64,000 bases of DNA, taken from Euonymus europaeus. Taxonomy: Eukaryota > Streptophyta > Magnoliopsida > Celastrales > Celastraceae. Of this stretch, positions 20,530 to 33,554 are shown piece after piece. Each line of letters begins with the position of its first letter. Within the stretch, counting starts at the first letter, position 1. Both the position numbers and the translations under genes were made by a program. The DNA is taken from the NCBI GenBank assembly GCA_963580455.1, contig OY756967.1, forward strand, positions 21,002,022-21,066,021. Reading direction: 5' to 3'. The notes beneath the pieces are model-generated. The model did not search any database and was not told the origin of the DNA. It worked only from the letters and a program-made list of their open reading frames with translations.

Positions 20530-22621
20530 AAACATGACATCAAGAAGAGAAGAGAACCTGCATTCTTGGGGCCGATGCGCCGGCTATGATGGCCATGTTA
20601 AAAAAAAATAGTGCAGACACAACAGCTCTCCAAAATAAAATGGTGTAATTAGTGATGGATAGTCATGGTTAGTAGAAATGGAAGTACAGACAGTAAGTTA
20701 AGTTACCACGGAGATCGAATTACAATCCAGTGAAAGGATCACTATATTAAGAAGCTTCACCAAACCTACATGGCTGCATCGCAACAGAAAAATATAATTA
20801 ACTCTTCATTGTGATGGGTGAAAACACGGCAACTCTTCACATATGAATTCATTAAAGCGGAAGGCTATTGACACCCACAAAATTAGAATCCAACATAGGA
20901 ATGAAATTGAAGTACAAATCATTGAAGCCAAAGGACACATACAAAAAAAAAAGAATTCATGGTACATAAGTGAGTAATTGCATTAGGACCGCAAGAATCC
21001 AATCAAACTGACACCACTGGAAATAGAATTATAAAATAAAATTAGTAGGCATCCTTCTGTGAAGGAACTGATACATACCCAGCACAAAATAACTTAGAGA
21101 GAATTGTGAAATTCTGATCTTAACAATGAGACATTGTAAAAGCTCAACAAAGAATTATACATATTGCAAGCATACATAGATAGTCAAATAACTATAACAT
21201 AAACTATCTTATATAACACAAGATCATTTTTTAGGCTATAGCATTAGGCCTTAGTTTGAGGACATTGATGACTTGCCATGTCCCATGAATATAAGAACCA
21301 GAGAAGAAACCAATTAAACAAAAAAAAAACAGACACACACACACACAAAATGAACCCAAAGCAATGTTACCCCATAAAGACATTAGACATGAGAGAACAT
21401 ATTCCAAAAAAAAAAAAAAATAGCAAATGGGCTCAAAAGACTATAGAAATTATTCAAATCATGGAAAGAAAAAGTAGCACACAAATAATAGCAAATGTAG
21501 GCTACACTCTCATGTATATGTTCATTCATTTCTGATCGTGTCAGCTTATGTGCATTCATATACTTTTAATGGTAAGAATGATAAGTTTGGTATGGCAGCT
21601 CGAAGCCCATCTTTAGATAAGTTTGGTATGGGTTGAGTATGATATGATCTGGTTCTGCCATCAGTACGTAGCTGGATAAATGGTAAGAATGATCACGCAA
21701 ATGTGGGACAAACCATGATAAACTCTTTGCTAGAAGTAGGGAGTTCAATTTCTCATACTCTTCCTGGATGTTTGCTTGTTGAAACCATTGTACAAAAGCC
21801 CAAGGCCTGTTGAGGACTATATAGCCCTGCATTTTATGAGATTTCAAGTTAAGCAACAATGTGTAGTTATAGCCAAGTACATATGAAAATTGGTGAAAAT
21901 GATGATATCCGACTTCTAAAGCAGTGCAAGTTCCTGATTAAATAATGAAATAGGCACCTCACATTGATATGGCTGTTAATCATAGAAAGGAGTTATACAA
22001 TTTGCATGGTCATCAACATAACACAACTATTTCACGTAACACAAAAATAATTGACCATGAATTAAAATAGATGCAAAAGTTAAGTCAACAACAAAACCAC
22101 AACTATTTATCTAGGAAATAAACAATGGATAAGGAGCTGAAGATTTTGATAGAAAAAATGACATAATTTTTGAAGATTGGTATCAGATATTATATAAAAG
22201 TTCAGAAAGAGATTCTTTAGTCGAAGATAACAACATAGAAGATTATGTTCAATCCAACCATTTGAAATTGAACCTCAATTTCAAAAGAGTAAAACAAAAA
22301 AGGCATTCAGTGTTGCTAGACCGGTTAACGATTTAGATTTGTGGATCTTGACTATAATTCATTGAACAATATTGTGGAGATGACAGGAGGATTATTAGTA
22401 TACCAAAGAGATAGTCCTTTAGGTTGTCCTCCCTTGCAAACCTTCAGTTTTTTGACGCTATGGATTGTCCGTGCTTCAAAAATTCTGCTTTTTTACAACC
22501 AGAATCGCAAAGGAAAATATGTAAAAAATAAGTTCTAAGCTACTGCAATGAGTAAATTTTATATCTGAAGTTCTGTTGTGGTTGATGCATTTACATAATG
22601 GTATTGGAAAGCATAAAGTAC
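20530..22621. other. Gene-poor stretch
   Basis: Both strands were read for coding similarity. Only short open frames without family resemblance were seen, e.g. 21278-21535 and 21566-21859. Poly-A rich tracts occur near 20940, 21320 and 21405. It may contain introns of the decayed genes on either side, but nothing supports exons. Confidence 0.4.
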
Positions 22622-22764
22622 CTTTTTTTCCTTTTTGTTATGTACCATAAGGCAAGGAAAGCAATCAGAAAGACTGCCGCAACAGAAACTGAAACAGCCA
22701 TTGGCACAACAATTTTATTATTCTTCTTGCACGAACTTGAGCCGCAAAATTCTGGTCAGCGACA
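22622..22764 (-). pseudogene. Possible receptor-like kinase transmembrane exon relic
   Basis: On the minus strand, between a TTCCAG acceptor (exon from 22764) and a GTACTT donor (after 22622), one frame reads PEFCGSSSCKKNNKIVVPMA then VSVSVAAVFLIAFLALWYIT and KRKK. A Cys-pair, basic patch, hydrophobic span and basic stop-transfer are typical of the membrane exon of malectin/LRR-type (LRR-I) receptor kinases. The frame is closed just upstream by a TGA, explained by a one-base loss relative to the expected V-G-D-P-E-F-C. An exon-like piece with good splice sites lies just upstream at about 22902-22985. No kinase domain was found downstream, so I treat it as a relic. Recognition is by pattern only. 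Confidence 0.42.
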
Positions 22765-22985
22765 CTGGAATGAACAAAAAAATAGAAAAGAAAGACCCAT
22801 ATAGATGTCAGACATCTAGCATTGCTATATTGATAGTGCCATAATGTATAAAATCTATAGGAAAATCTAATTATAAAATCTAATTTTTTATTTAACATAC
22901 CATCTCGTAACTGAGGCTGATGCTCCATTGGTTGTAACCTAAGCTTAAGCTTAAGCTCTCAGGAGCCAAACTCGTTGTATCTCCC

Positions 22986-25273
22986 TAAAATGAAAAAAAG
23001 AAGAAATTCATATACTATTTATTTTAAAAGCCAGCACAAAATATACTTACTGGTACCTTTGTGCCTAGATATATAAATGACATATCTAACAAAATCTCAT
23101 GATTGATTTATTATTGTCCCTATAAGAGTGTGTATGTATATATATATATACCTTGTGCTCCTTCCCTTGAATTAGTGCATATAGCTATCAAGCCTATTCA
23201 AATCAAGAGTCTTTTCCCTGTAAAAGTTGTACGGAAAAAAATTATCATTAAAAAGGCTATTGAAATTTAAGTCACAAAAAGGGGAAAAAAAATAGAAGAG
23301 TAGTGTCAAATAAAGCATTCAACACTTACAATGCATGTTCTATGCTAGAGATCAGGCTACTTGAATCACGATAGAAGAGACATCTTTTCGATTGACTACA
23401 CTACCACTTACCTTCCTTGGAAGGGAATCACTAATATCTCGCTAATTTGCTTCAAGCCATTAGCCATATCTTTCTGCTAACTGTTTTCTATGCTCAATCA
23501 GTAGCAGTACCAGAGAACGCATGGAAGACTATCTGGCAAGGCTTATCCTATGGGTTTTGAAGAGCAATTTTGCTTTGAGAAGCAAACAAAGAACTTGAAG
23601 TGCGAATTTAAATTACATGAGCCAACCTTCTAATCAGACTCAAAGACATGTAGTCCTAGAGTTTGTAAAAGGGTTTTATCAGTTTGTTTCATCTTTCTCT
23701 TCCTTTCTGGAAGATCTTTTAGAAAACAAAACCATATACAAATTCTAAAGCCGTATATTTGGCCCTCAGATACAAATTCCATAGTCAGAATCTGGAAGTT
23801 TAACCCTCAGATTCTCGAATGCAACTCATGTCACAGAACTCAACCACGTTCAGATACCTTCTTAATCCCAAAATTGAGCTCAAGACGTAACAAAACTAAG
23901 CAAGAGACACGAGTCATACACACGATCTATGCCGCAGCCAACAATCAGTCATAGCAAAATGAAAACAGCGACAGATGAAGACCAAGAGAAAGTACCAAGC
24001 CTCAAAGCCCAAGAACCACAAAGCGCAAAGCAATTATCAAAGCGCATTAGAAATTACCGGAATCCACAAGCAATTATCTAACCCCAAGAACCACGCCCTT
24101 CACCCGGTCAAAGAATACTTGCTAAAAGCGGAGGGAGATGGCTTAGGAAAATCACGGAAGAAGCAAGGTTTGCAAATCAAGTTGTCAGATCCAGCTGTAA
24201 AGCAGGTTGATGAACTTGGTCGGTGACCCGCGATAGCTGTAGGGAACAGAGGAGAAAGGCGGTGGAATGGATGGTAGATTATGCTGCGGACGACGATAGA
24301 TGAACGGACGACATCAACGAAGAGGAGAGACGTTTGCGCGAGATATATATGTCGTGGTTGAGGCGGTGTAAGAGGGATGACGACGTACGTGAGGTCATGG
24401 GACATAAAGCTGAGATCGAGCTGATCTCGAAAGATCTCCGTTGTTTAGCAACATGAGCTGGGAGGTTGACAGATCCCAAGCAGATTCATGCATCTGCGAT
24501 AAAGTTTCAGGCCAGGTTCATGTACCTAGAGAAGGGAGATTTCGCCAGACTCTCTAGTCCATGTGTCGGCGTGTAAACAACATCAGACGGTGGAAAAGGA
24601 AGAAGAAGACGCTGATCCGAGGACACAAAATCTCTGAGGAAGATGCCCAACTTCGCGAGTAGGGGAGCAGATGCGGGACTCGCGGGGATAGGGCTGTATT
24701 TGTTTGTATAGTATAGATATAGTATAGAAGTATAGTATAGATATAGATAACCGAAACAGTGGACATTTTTCAATTTGATAATCCAAAGATCAAACGTTAT
24801 ATGTGGACAACTCAAAATTTCATTTTGTACCTATTTGATAATTCACAATTTTCTAAAATTTTGGACAGTCAACGTGCTGACATAACATGTTGATCGTTAA
24901 TAGTTTGCTTAATTTTGACGAGTTGACATCACAACGCCACTAATTTGTACAATTAATTTGTCATTAGAAATACATCAAAAAAACCGTTAAAAAAAATAGG
25001 AAAATTGAATGAGACCTAGATTTAAATTGGTAAATAAATTCAAAGGAGAAATATCGAATTAGCCTCTGAAATTACGTTTTGAGATCATTTTGATACCTGA
25101 ACTTTTTTTTAGGTCAAATTCATCTTTCAACTTTTCAAAATCAATCGCGATCTTTGGAGTCAAATTTCATCAAAATCCTCTGATGTGGCCTTTAGTTTGC
25201 AAACCCGATTGAACTTTGACAAATTAGAAGAACATGCAGTTAAGCCTCAATAGTGATGGAAACCAGCACTTTC
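22986..25273. other. Gene-poor stretch before LINE remnant
   Basis: There are no supported genes. About 23890-24680 is less AT-rich and has several overlapping open frames on both strands without recognisable products. A short TATAG-type repeat (TAGTATAGATATAGTATAGA) occurs at about 24708-24745. TA-repeat tracts lie near 23138-23152. Confidence 0.4.
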
Positions 25274-26134
25274 TCCTTTTTTTTTTTTTTTTAATACATG
25301 GAGGGGGAACACCCGCCAAAAAGCTCTAGCAGACTACACTTCTAAGTGTTCTTGGCCAAGTAACACCTACATGATCTTCCCACAACAAACTCAAGAGACC
25401 ACGAGGAGGAAATGACACAGTGGACACACCCCGATCATACTTTAACGCCTCAATAGCCATGAAATCAGCAGCTCGATTACCCTCTCGATAGATATGATTC
25501 ACATGAACGACCCAATCTTGCTTGATCAGCCTCTTACACTTACCCACCATGTTAACAAAGCTAAGATGAGGGACAGTGGCTCCTTGTAACCACCCAACCA
25601 CCAGAGTTGAATCAGTTTCGAACATTACCCGACGATAACCTTCCTCCCAAGCAAGACGAAGACCACACACAGCTGCCCACAACTCTGCCTCAATAGCACT
25701 GCACAAGCCAATATTGATCACAAACCCTTTCAATCATCTACCACTATCATCTCGGATGATACCTCCTCCACCTGCTCGTGCTGAAGAGGACTTGAAGCAT
25801 CCTTCTGTATTCAGCTTTATCCACCCCTGTTGAGGAGCACACCAACCAACCATTTGCACCTGTTCCATGACCCTATGACCATAAACTGATTCATGCAACC
25901 AGAACGCATTATTGACCTCAATCACACGCTTTTAACCAAGTTAGATTGTAATCCAGGTGAAATTTGACATTTCGAAACACGAAAATTATAACTAATATTA
26001 CCATCAAAATTATAACTAATATTACCAGTAAGGTTACGGAGAATCCAGCTATGAAAGTCTAGATTGCTTTGACGCTGATATTCATGGGATGGCAATAGGC
26101 GTTTCCAGATTTGCACAGCTTGATAACTGAACAA
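25274..26134 (-). mobile_element. 5'-truncated LINE (L1-type) 3' end with RNase H domain
   Basis: Read on the minus strand, IWKRLLPSHEYQRQSN and SWILRNLTGN (about 26134-26030) resemble the zf-RVT/C-terminal region of plant LINE ORF2. This is followed by a RNase H domain: WIKLNTEGCFKSSSARAGGG and IIRDDSGR, then GLCSAIEAELWAAVCGLRLA, FETDSTLVVGWL and NRAADFMA. A single TGA (Trp to stop, about 25733-25735) interrupts the otherwise open domain. The first acidic residue is Glu instead of Asp. A 24-bp direct duplication (AATTATAACTAATATTACCA) at about 25980-26025 breaks the upstream part. A T-run at 25277-25292 on the plus strand is the poly(A) tail. A dead retroelement fragment is more likely than a domesticated RNase H gene. 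Confidence 0.82.
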
Positions 26135-26852
26135 ATTTATTAGTTATTAGAGAGAAAAAGCAAAGAAACCAACTTGAATACAGCGAACAACGAACCCCAA
26201 CAATCCAACCCAAAAGCAAAGAAAACCAGCATAGAACAAATCAATAAACACCCATCCCCAGATATTTTTGATTCCATTTTTTACTTTTTATTTTTTATCA
26301 TGTGTTGTATTATTATATTTAATTTGTGTTTAAAAAAAAACAAAGTGTCACCCAATAAATTACATGTAGCAAATTAATAGTTTTTTTAAAAAAATGATAC
26401 CTCAACACATAGCAGTCACATCATCAATTTTTAACAAAAAAATGGACAAAAAAGCTAACGTGATCGAAATTGAAAATTTGAACGGCTTGATTGATTTGGG
26501 AAAAAATAAAATTGAGGGATCAAAATGTCCCAAAAACGTAAGTTTGTCATATTTCGATATTTTTCCCTAAATTTAACTGCACATCTTATTAACACAGTTT
26601 TTTTTTATATTTTTGAAATAATCACAGATTTAAGAGCCTCCCAGAGAGATAATTCGTAGAGAGGGTTTTAATTTTTTTTTTTTTTTTAACATTGTTCCTC
26701 TGGTTTTAGACTTAAAAATAAGAAAAGAAATTCCATAGAAATGTTTTCTTGTCGATCGACGATTACACAATAAACCTAATTTCGGGGAAAAAAAAAAAGG
26801 GGAATTACATATGTACCTGTCTTTCTATTACTAAATTCAAACAGTTATTTTG
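26135..26852. other. Intergenic / VPS20 upstream region
   Basis: AT-rich DNA with poly-A and poly-T tracts (about 26330, 26680, 26790). It should hold the VPS20 promoter and 5' UTR. No element could be recognised with confidence. Confidence 0.4.
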
Positions 26853-29109
26853 ATGGGAAATTTGTTCGTGAAGAAGCCGAAGATCACCGATGTGGATCGA
26901 GCCATTCTCTCACTCAAGACCCAGAGACGCAAGCTCGCTCAGCATCAACAACAGGTTCCGTATCTAATAGCGTCTGCATATTCATGTCTTAGAAATTTTG
27001 TACTGGAATTTATTAATTTAATCTACAGTTGGGCTTGGTTGACATGTTCAGGCTCGATGAATTGAAATGAATTTGATAGATCATTTGACTATCAGAGAGC
27101 AAATGCGTTTTGAGTTGCTCTTTTTCTGGGCTGAATTGAACTCTCTGTTCTTTGCCGTTTATGGTTTGTTATTGCTGCTGTGTAGTTGAAGGTGGGTGGA
27201 AGATAGGGTTTGTGGGAGATGAGGGAGAGGTGGCGAAGGTAATCAATTTAGGGCCTTTAACATAGATTAGGGAATGGACTTGTTGGGATAGGACTTCCGT
27301 GTTTGTATCATACGGCCAACTTTTTTCCTTAGAACACAAAATCACAAGAGAGTATTATTCTCCCTTCATAATCTTTAAAAAGGTCAAAGTGACACCAGTT
27401 CTTAGTTCTTACCTGGGTATTTTTCGTTTGTGGTAGACTACAAAAATGCAGAAGCAAATCTCAAAACATACAATTGCTTTGAAAATTCCGTTGAATCTAT
27501 ATTTTTACCAGTTATTGCTTTTAAAGTCAAATTGGAAATAATTTATGTCGGCAGTGTCGTTATTGTGGTTTGTTTCGTGACTCCTTATTTCAGTACATGT
27601 TATGCTGTAACTAACAGCCTGAGAGTAATGGAAAAGGACTTCTGGAATGCTCTAAAGATTCTCTACAATTGTAAATAAAAACCCTGCTCACCTTGTCCTT
27701 AGGTCATCTCGTACTTAAAAATACATTGGATTGTTGTACCCTTGGAGGTGCTGATATTATTTAGTTCTCTGGAGATAAAATTCTTTACAGAAGGAAAAAT
27801 CGTCAGTTACAACCAGCAACTGAGATATATGCCCATTGTTTTTAGAATAGTTTATCTGAATTCTTACACTTTTTCAAACTAGAATATGGACTTCTTTTCA
27901 GGCACTTACTGAACAGAGCTTATTTTAGTTAATGCAACCAATTTCTGTCCTGTTGTTCTTTCTGTTACCTTTTATCCTTCTGGTTCAGCTTGAAGTTGTC
28001 ATTGAAGCAGAAAAGCAAGCAGCAAGGGATCTGATTCGTGCAAAGAGGAAGGACCGAGCCTTGTTAGCGTTGAAGAAGAAGAAAACACAGGAAGAATTAT
28101 TGAAGCAAGTTGATTCCTGGCTCATTAATGTTGAACAACAAGTAAGTAATGATAAGAAATACATTGCATCAGGTTTCATTTTTCTCCTCACTGAATTATT
28201 TGCAATTTGTCTTAAGAACCCTTTATTTTTATGCTCCAATGTTCTTTGCCTGTGGATTTTTGTATAACCTGATTGCTTGCAACATTCCTATATGATATAA
28301 TGTGCTTTCGGGTTCAGTTGGCAGATATTGAACTTGCAAGCAAACAGAAAGCAGTGTTTGAGAGTTTGAAGGCGGGTAATAATGCTATTAAGGCAATACA
28401 AAGTGAGATCAACCTCGAGGATGTTCATAAGCTAATGGATGATAGTGCTGAAGCTAAAGCTTACCAAGATGTAAGTTTGACTTGCAGCTCCCTTTTCATC
28501 TTTGATCCTTCTCAGCGTCTTGTTTGGATGTGGTGTTTCCATGGTCCTTTTACATGGGTGTCTTTTCTCTATGCCTCTCTTTTGGCAATTTCCTAGTAAA
28601 AGTTTTCAACTTTATCTTCTGAAGGAAATCAATGCGATCTTGGGCGAGAAACTGTCAGCAGAAGATGAAGAAGAGATTCTGTCAGAATTTGAAAATTTGG
28701 AAGCTCAGGTATGTGTAATTTCATAATTCTATTTTGTCTCGTGGGCTTTATTGTATGTAAGGGAAGAAACTCGTGCTTTCTTCCTTCATCTCCGAAATTG
28801 TTAGCATCTTGACGTAAATCATCCATATTTTATCAGATTTCCGTTCAAGATATGCCAAATGTCCCATCTGCTGCAGAAGATGAGAAGTTGGATCTGCCCA
28901 CAGTACCAACCAAAGCCCCCATTGCTTCAAATGTGATTGCTGATGATGATACTGAAATCGCTTCAGATGAAGTTTCTACCAAGAGAAGAGGTTCCTCTCT
29001 TCCCCCTCAATGTCTGTCTGTCTGTCTCTTGCATCTCTGTACTTTTATGACATGAAAACTAAAATCTCAACTTTTTAAAACAGTTTTGGAGGAACCATTG
29101 CCAGCTTGA
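26853..29109 (+). CDS. VPS20: VPS20/CHMP6, ESCRT-III subunit, 6 exons, 223 aa
   Basis: Exons 26853-26954, 27989-28141, 28318-28470, 28625-28708, 28837-28990 and 29084-29109 close in frame to 223 residues. The protein starts [20 protein letters not shown]. Gly2 is the expected N-myristoylation site of CHMP6-type proteins. The basic N-terminal helices ([26 protein letters not shown]) and acidic C-terminal helices ([15 protein letters not shown]) form the Snf7 fold. The C-terminus ends EEPLPA, a usual MIM-like tail in plant VPS20. By family knowledge VPS20 bridges ESCRT-II to SNF7 on endosomes and starts ESCRT-III filament assembly during multivesicular-body sorting. All junctions are GT-AG; the last coding exon is only 26 nt. 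It is divergent to KIWI. Confidence 0.93.
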
Positions 29110-31039
29110 TTGGGAAAGAAACATCGATTGTTGTCACCTTCATACCACATCCTTGTGGCGTTTACCAATGCAAGGGACAAAGATTATTTCTTTGTCATTT
29201 TCTATTGTTGCAATTGCATGCATGGTGATTAGGGATTTTCAGCAACAACTAATTGTCGTGTACATAACTTGTAAAATTCAACTTCTGCTTCATATCATGA
29301 ATTGTTCATGCTTTTAAATCAACTTCTTCACTCAGAGATGTTTATTTATTAGTGTGATAAATTACATCAGTTGCATACTTTTATTTCTTGGCATAATAAT
29401 CGGCCGAGAAGTCTATAGAATGATAGGGTAGAAACTAGAAACCATATTTGATATTTCAGCTTCCTCTACTCTGTGGAATTGTTTCTGTTTTAAAAAGTTG
29501 AGTTCGTTGGAGTTGCTTCTTCATTGCTTCAATATCGATGTATTTGCTTCATAGATTTTGATAATCAAGCACTATTCTTCGCCAATAAATGATGGCACTC
29601 CATTGTTGTTTGGGTTCTGCACAATTTTTGAGGTTAAGTAGAGATGAGTTGCCAACTATATTCTGTACTTGCTATATGTTCTTCAGATATATGCAAGGGA
29701 GACTGAGGCCAAATGAGAGAGTGGAACCCTGAAAATACCCATCTCTTTGGGGCTAATGGACAAATAGAAGGGAATGAACTGGGCCTCAAAATAGGAGATA
29801 ATAGAAACTGATTGATTATCTAGAGAGAGAAATAGGGGCAGAGAGGTGTGTGGTAATGGTTGTCACAACAGAGGGAGTGGCTGCTAGCTCTCTCCTGCGT
29901 TATCTTTCCTGTCGTTTTTTCAACCATATACTTTCTAATCAAGCAAGAGTTTCTTCTGATTCTGCTTTGTACGTTTCCATTATTGTAATCACTCTTCCAA
30001 CAAAAGTAAACCATAATCTGTAATCGAGCAAGTGTTTCAAACGGAAATTAGACAAGAATGGAAACACAGAGTAGTCAATTACAGCGGCGGCTCAGTTGTA
30101 GGGGTGTCAAAATTCTATACGAACGAATAAATTTATCTTATTCGTAAAAAATAAAATTTGGACATAAGTTATATATTCAAAATTCGGTTGTAAATATCAA
30201 GGTTTTGATTGGTTTAAAACCGAATATTAGTCCAAATACAAAAAATTTATCCGACTTAGTTGTTGGAACTCCAACTCGAATTGAATTATGTTATGTTTAT
30301 TTATCCGGATTTAAACTAATTCGAATTTACTCAATTAAGTACGATTCAAAATTTCATCCGAACTATAATTCAAATAAGCAAATATTTCGTAAACAATGTG
30401 TAATCCAGAATCGATTTTTTCCTATCTGTACTCAAGTGATGCAGGAAAGTGTGTTCCAACCGATTGCGTGGGGTTTTGTATTTGTATGTGCGAAACAAAA
30501 ACAGTCCGTCAAAAATCTGGTAAAGTGGGTAAATTAGTTAATCTTGACCGCAGGATTCAAGAAACGGAGTCAATTCTTATCCGCCAGGCAGTGGGTCCCA
30601 GACTAGACTTGCTTGTGATTCCGCGCGCTCTTATAAAATGTGATTCTCTGTTTGGCCTTTTCCTCTCACAAGACACAAGTGCTTCCTCTCAAATCTCAAC
30701 TGCTGAAGACGATAATACTCTTTCAGGTTCTATCAAATGCGTCATAACATGAATTTTCTCTTTTAGATTCTGGGAATTCTTCTTTCGATCGTTCGTGTAT
30801 ATGTAGTTCGTTGTTTTCCTTTCTATCGACTGGTGTTTCAGCTTATACGTGTGAGTGTTTGTGTGGATTCATGCAATAATCTGACTGTAAACTTACCAGC
30901 CGATGATTACGATGATGATGATGATGAAATTGCATCTGGTTTCTTGATCTTTATTTGCGAGAGTGTAATAATAAATCAGTGAACAGAAAATCATATTTTT
31001 CTTTATGATTGAGTTTTTTTTTTGGCGTGGTTTTTGTAG
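29110..31039. other. Intergenic: VPS20 3' UTR and AGT1 promoter/leader
   Basis: There is no gene. VPS20 3' UTR occupies the left part. At about 30660-30726 lies a likely AGT1 5'-UTR exon (pyrimidine-rich, ending TTTCAG then GTTCTA). A leader intron follows to a TTTTTGTAG acceptor at 31039. A GAT/GATG simple repeat sits at about 30902-30927. Confidence 0.5.
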
Positions 31040-31107
31040 CTGAGCTGTTCTGACCCTGAATCATCAAGAATTAGTGAAATTCATATTAAAATAAGGCAGC
31101 CAGCAAC

Positions 31108-33554
31108 ATGGACTATGTTTATGGACCAGGAAGAAACCATCTATTTGTTCCTGGGCCAGTTAACATCCCAGAGCCGGTCATCCGGGCAATGAATAGGAAC
31201 AACGAGGATTATCGTTCTCCAGCAGTTCCTGCTCTGACAAAAACTCTGCTCGAAGATGTGAAAAAGATCTTTAAGACAATCAGTGGCACTCCATTTCTGA
31301 TCCCGACAACAGGTGCTTGTTCTTTTGCTAAATCAAAACTGTAAATGCAGATGATGGAATTCTGGAATATCTTTAAAAATATACAAAAAAGAAGAAGATA
31401 TAATGGTGTCCTACTTATATGATGCCTAGGTGTCCTTAGATTTACAGATTGATTGTGTTAATAGTAACAACAGGAATGACATATATATAGTGTAGTTTTC
31501 TTTTCCTTATTATCTAATCTCACACCAACAGAAGAATCCTTGGAAATTTTGTGTGTTTTGTTTCGACTCTCGTGTTTGCTAACATATCTGTTTTGCTCAG
31601 GAACTGGCGCATGGGAGAGTGCACTTACCAATACACTGTCACCGGGAGATCGAATTGTGTCATTCCTGATTGGTCAATTCAGTTTGCTCTGGATTGATCA
31701 GCAGCAGCGTCTTGGCTTCAAGGTTGATGTTGTAGAAAGTGACTGGGGTGAAGGTGCCAAACTCGATGTTCTGGCATCAAAACTTGCAGCAGATACTGCA
31801 CACACCATTAAGGCCATTTGCATTGTTCATAATGAGACAGCAACTGGAGTAACCAACAACTTGGCTACGGTCAGAAAAATACTTGGTGAGTGCACGATCT
31901 TATGCTTTTGGTAGTGGCCTTGCCTCACAATGTGAACAACCAAGTCAGATCTAAGAGCTCAACAGATAATGTATGACCTTTGTGCATGTTTTCTTAGTGA
32001 ATATGCACTGTAAATTACTTGAAAAGAGTATTTTGAGTACCCACAAATGTTTCTTAGTCGTTTTGATGTCTTATTTTATGTATTGGGTAGTTTTATGATG
32101 ATCATCTCATACTTGGTTACTTTCAGATCATTATCAGCATCCGGCCCTCTTTCTTGTTGATGGAGTGTCATCAATATGTGCTATTGATTTCCGTATGGAT
32201 GAATGGGGAGTAGATGTAGCTTTAACTGGCTCTCAAAAAGCTCTTTCTCTTCCAACCGGGATGGGCATTGTTTGTGCCAGTCCCAAAGCTTTGGAAGCTT
32301 CTAAAACTGCAAAATCTGTGAGAGTTTTCTTTGACTGGAATGACTATTTGAAGTTTTACAAGATAGGAACATTTTGGCCATACACCCCATCCATCCAACT
32401 ACTGTATGGACTCAGAGCAGCTCTTGACTTGATTTTTGAGGAAGGACTTGATAATGTTATTGCAAGACACACTCGTCTTGGAAAAGCAACAAGGTGAGAC
32501 ATTATTCATTTTGTAGGAGGTCTCTGGCTCTTTGAATATTGAATTGCGCATTATATTCCTGCATTTAGCCCTGTATAGACAAATTTCTTTGGTGGAGCGA
32601 ATTTCAAATGAATCATGAAAAGATTAATTCACTGAAAATGTAGACTGGCTGTGGAGGCTTGGGGCCTGAAGAACTGCACTCAGAAGGACGAATGGTACAG
32701 TGATACGGTAACCGCGGTTATGGTTCCCCCTTATATCGAAAGTTCAGAAATTGTCAGAAGAGCATGGAAGAGATACAATTTAAGCTTGGGTTTGGGCCTT
32801 AACAAAGTTGCTGGGAAGGTATTCAGAATAGGGCATCTTGGAAACTTGAATGAGGTAATTTCATTTCTCTTGCTGCAAAATGGAAGAAAAAATTTCGACT
32901 TGCAATTACTAGGAAACTCCATATATACGCATGCACTTTGTAGGGGTAGAGGCTGCTACTAGCAGTCTAGCACTATTTAAAGAATGCAGAATTGATTTAA
33001 GGGACTCATTTATGAGAAAGTTGATTAGAATGCATTTCCTTGCAGGTTTTAGCTCAATGCATTGATTAATGTGACAAATACCATCACTTCAATTTTAAGA
33101 AACTCTTAAATTTCTTTCTGAACAAATGAAGATAGCTCGTTTATTCCTAAATACAACTTCTTGTTTTCCTAGTCACGGTCAGTTTTATCAGTGCTTCAGT
33201 TGTCTCTGGGTGACTCTCAATGATTATATTTTCTTTTTCGTTTCTAACTGACTTTTATATGACATGGTCTTTTCATGAGTAATTATCTTGTTTAGTACTG
33301 AGAAATTCTGTCATCAGAATGTTTTGAAGGTTGACTCAGTAAACAAAATTGCTGAGGAAAGTTATTGATATTACTTTACTGTTGCTCTCTCTCAAAGTTG
33401 TTCTTTGAATCTTTAGTTGCAACTATTGGGTTGTCTTGCCGGTGTCGAGATGGTACTTAAAGATGTTGGGTATCCAGTAAAGCTGGGAAGTGGAGTTGCA
33501 GCTGCCTCTGCTTACCTACAGAACACCACTCCTGTGATCCCTTCCAGGATTTAA
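31108..33554 (+). CDS. AGT1: Serine--glyoxylate aminotransferase (AGT1/SGAT), peroxisomal, 401 aa
   Basis: Exons 31108-31312, 31601-31885, 32127-32493, 32644-32854 and 33417-33554 close in frame to 401 residues, the same length as Arabidopsis AGT1. It begins MDYVYGPGRNHLFVPGPVNI. It contains the PLP-binding Lys in TGSQKALSLPTG (Lys201) with the upstream Asp of FLVDGVSS, and ends PSRI, a type-1 peroxisomal targeting signal as in Arabidopsis. The class-V aminotransferase transfers the amino group of serine to glyoxylate, giving hydroxypyruvate and glycine in photorespiration; asparagine can also serve as donor in the family. A leader intron (about 30727-31039) probably precedes the first coding exon and may affect light-driven expression. 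No key residue is missing. Confidence 0.95.

Noticed and set aside
30205..30752. Two overlapping frames of about 110 codons
   Set aside because: AT-rich, no similarity; the right part is the likely AGT1 5' UTR exon.
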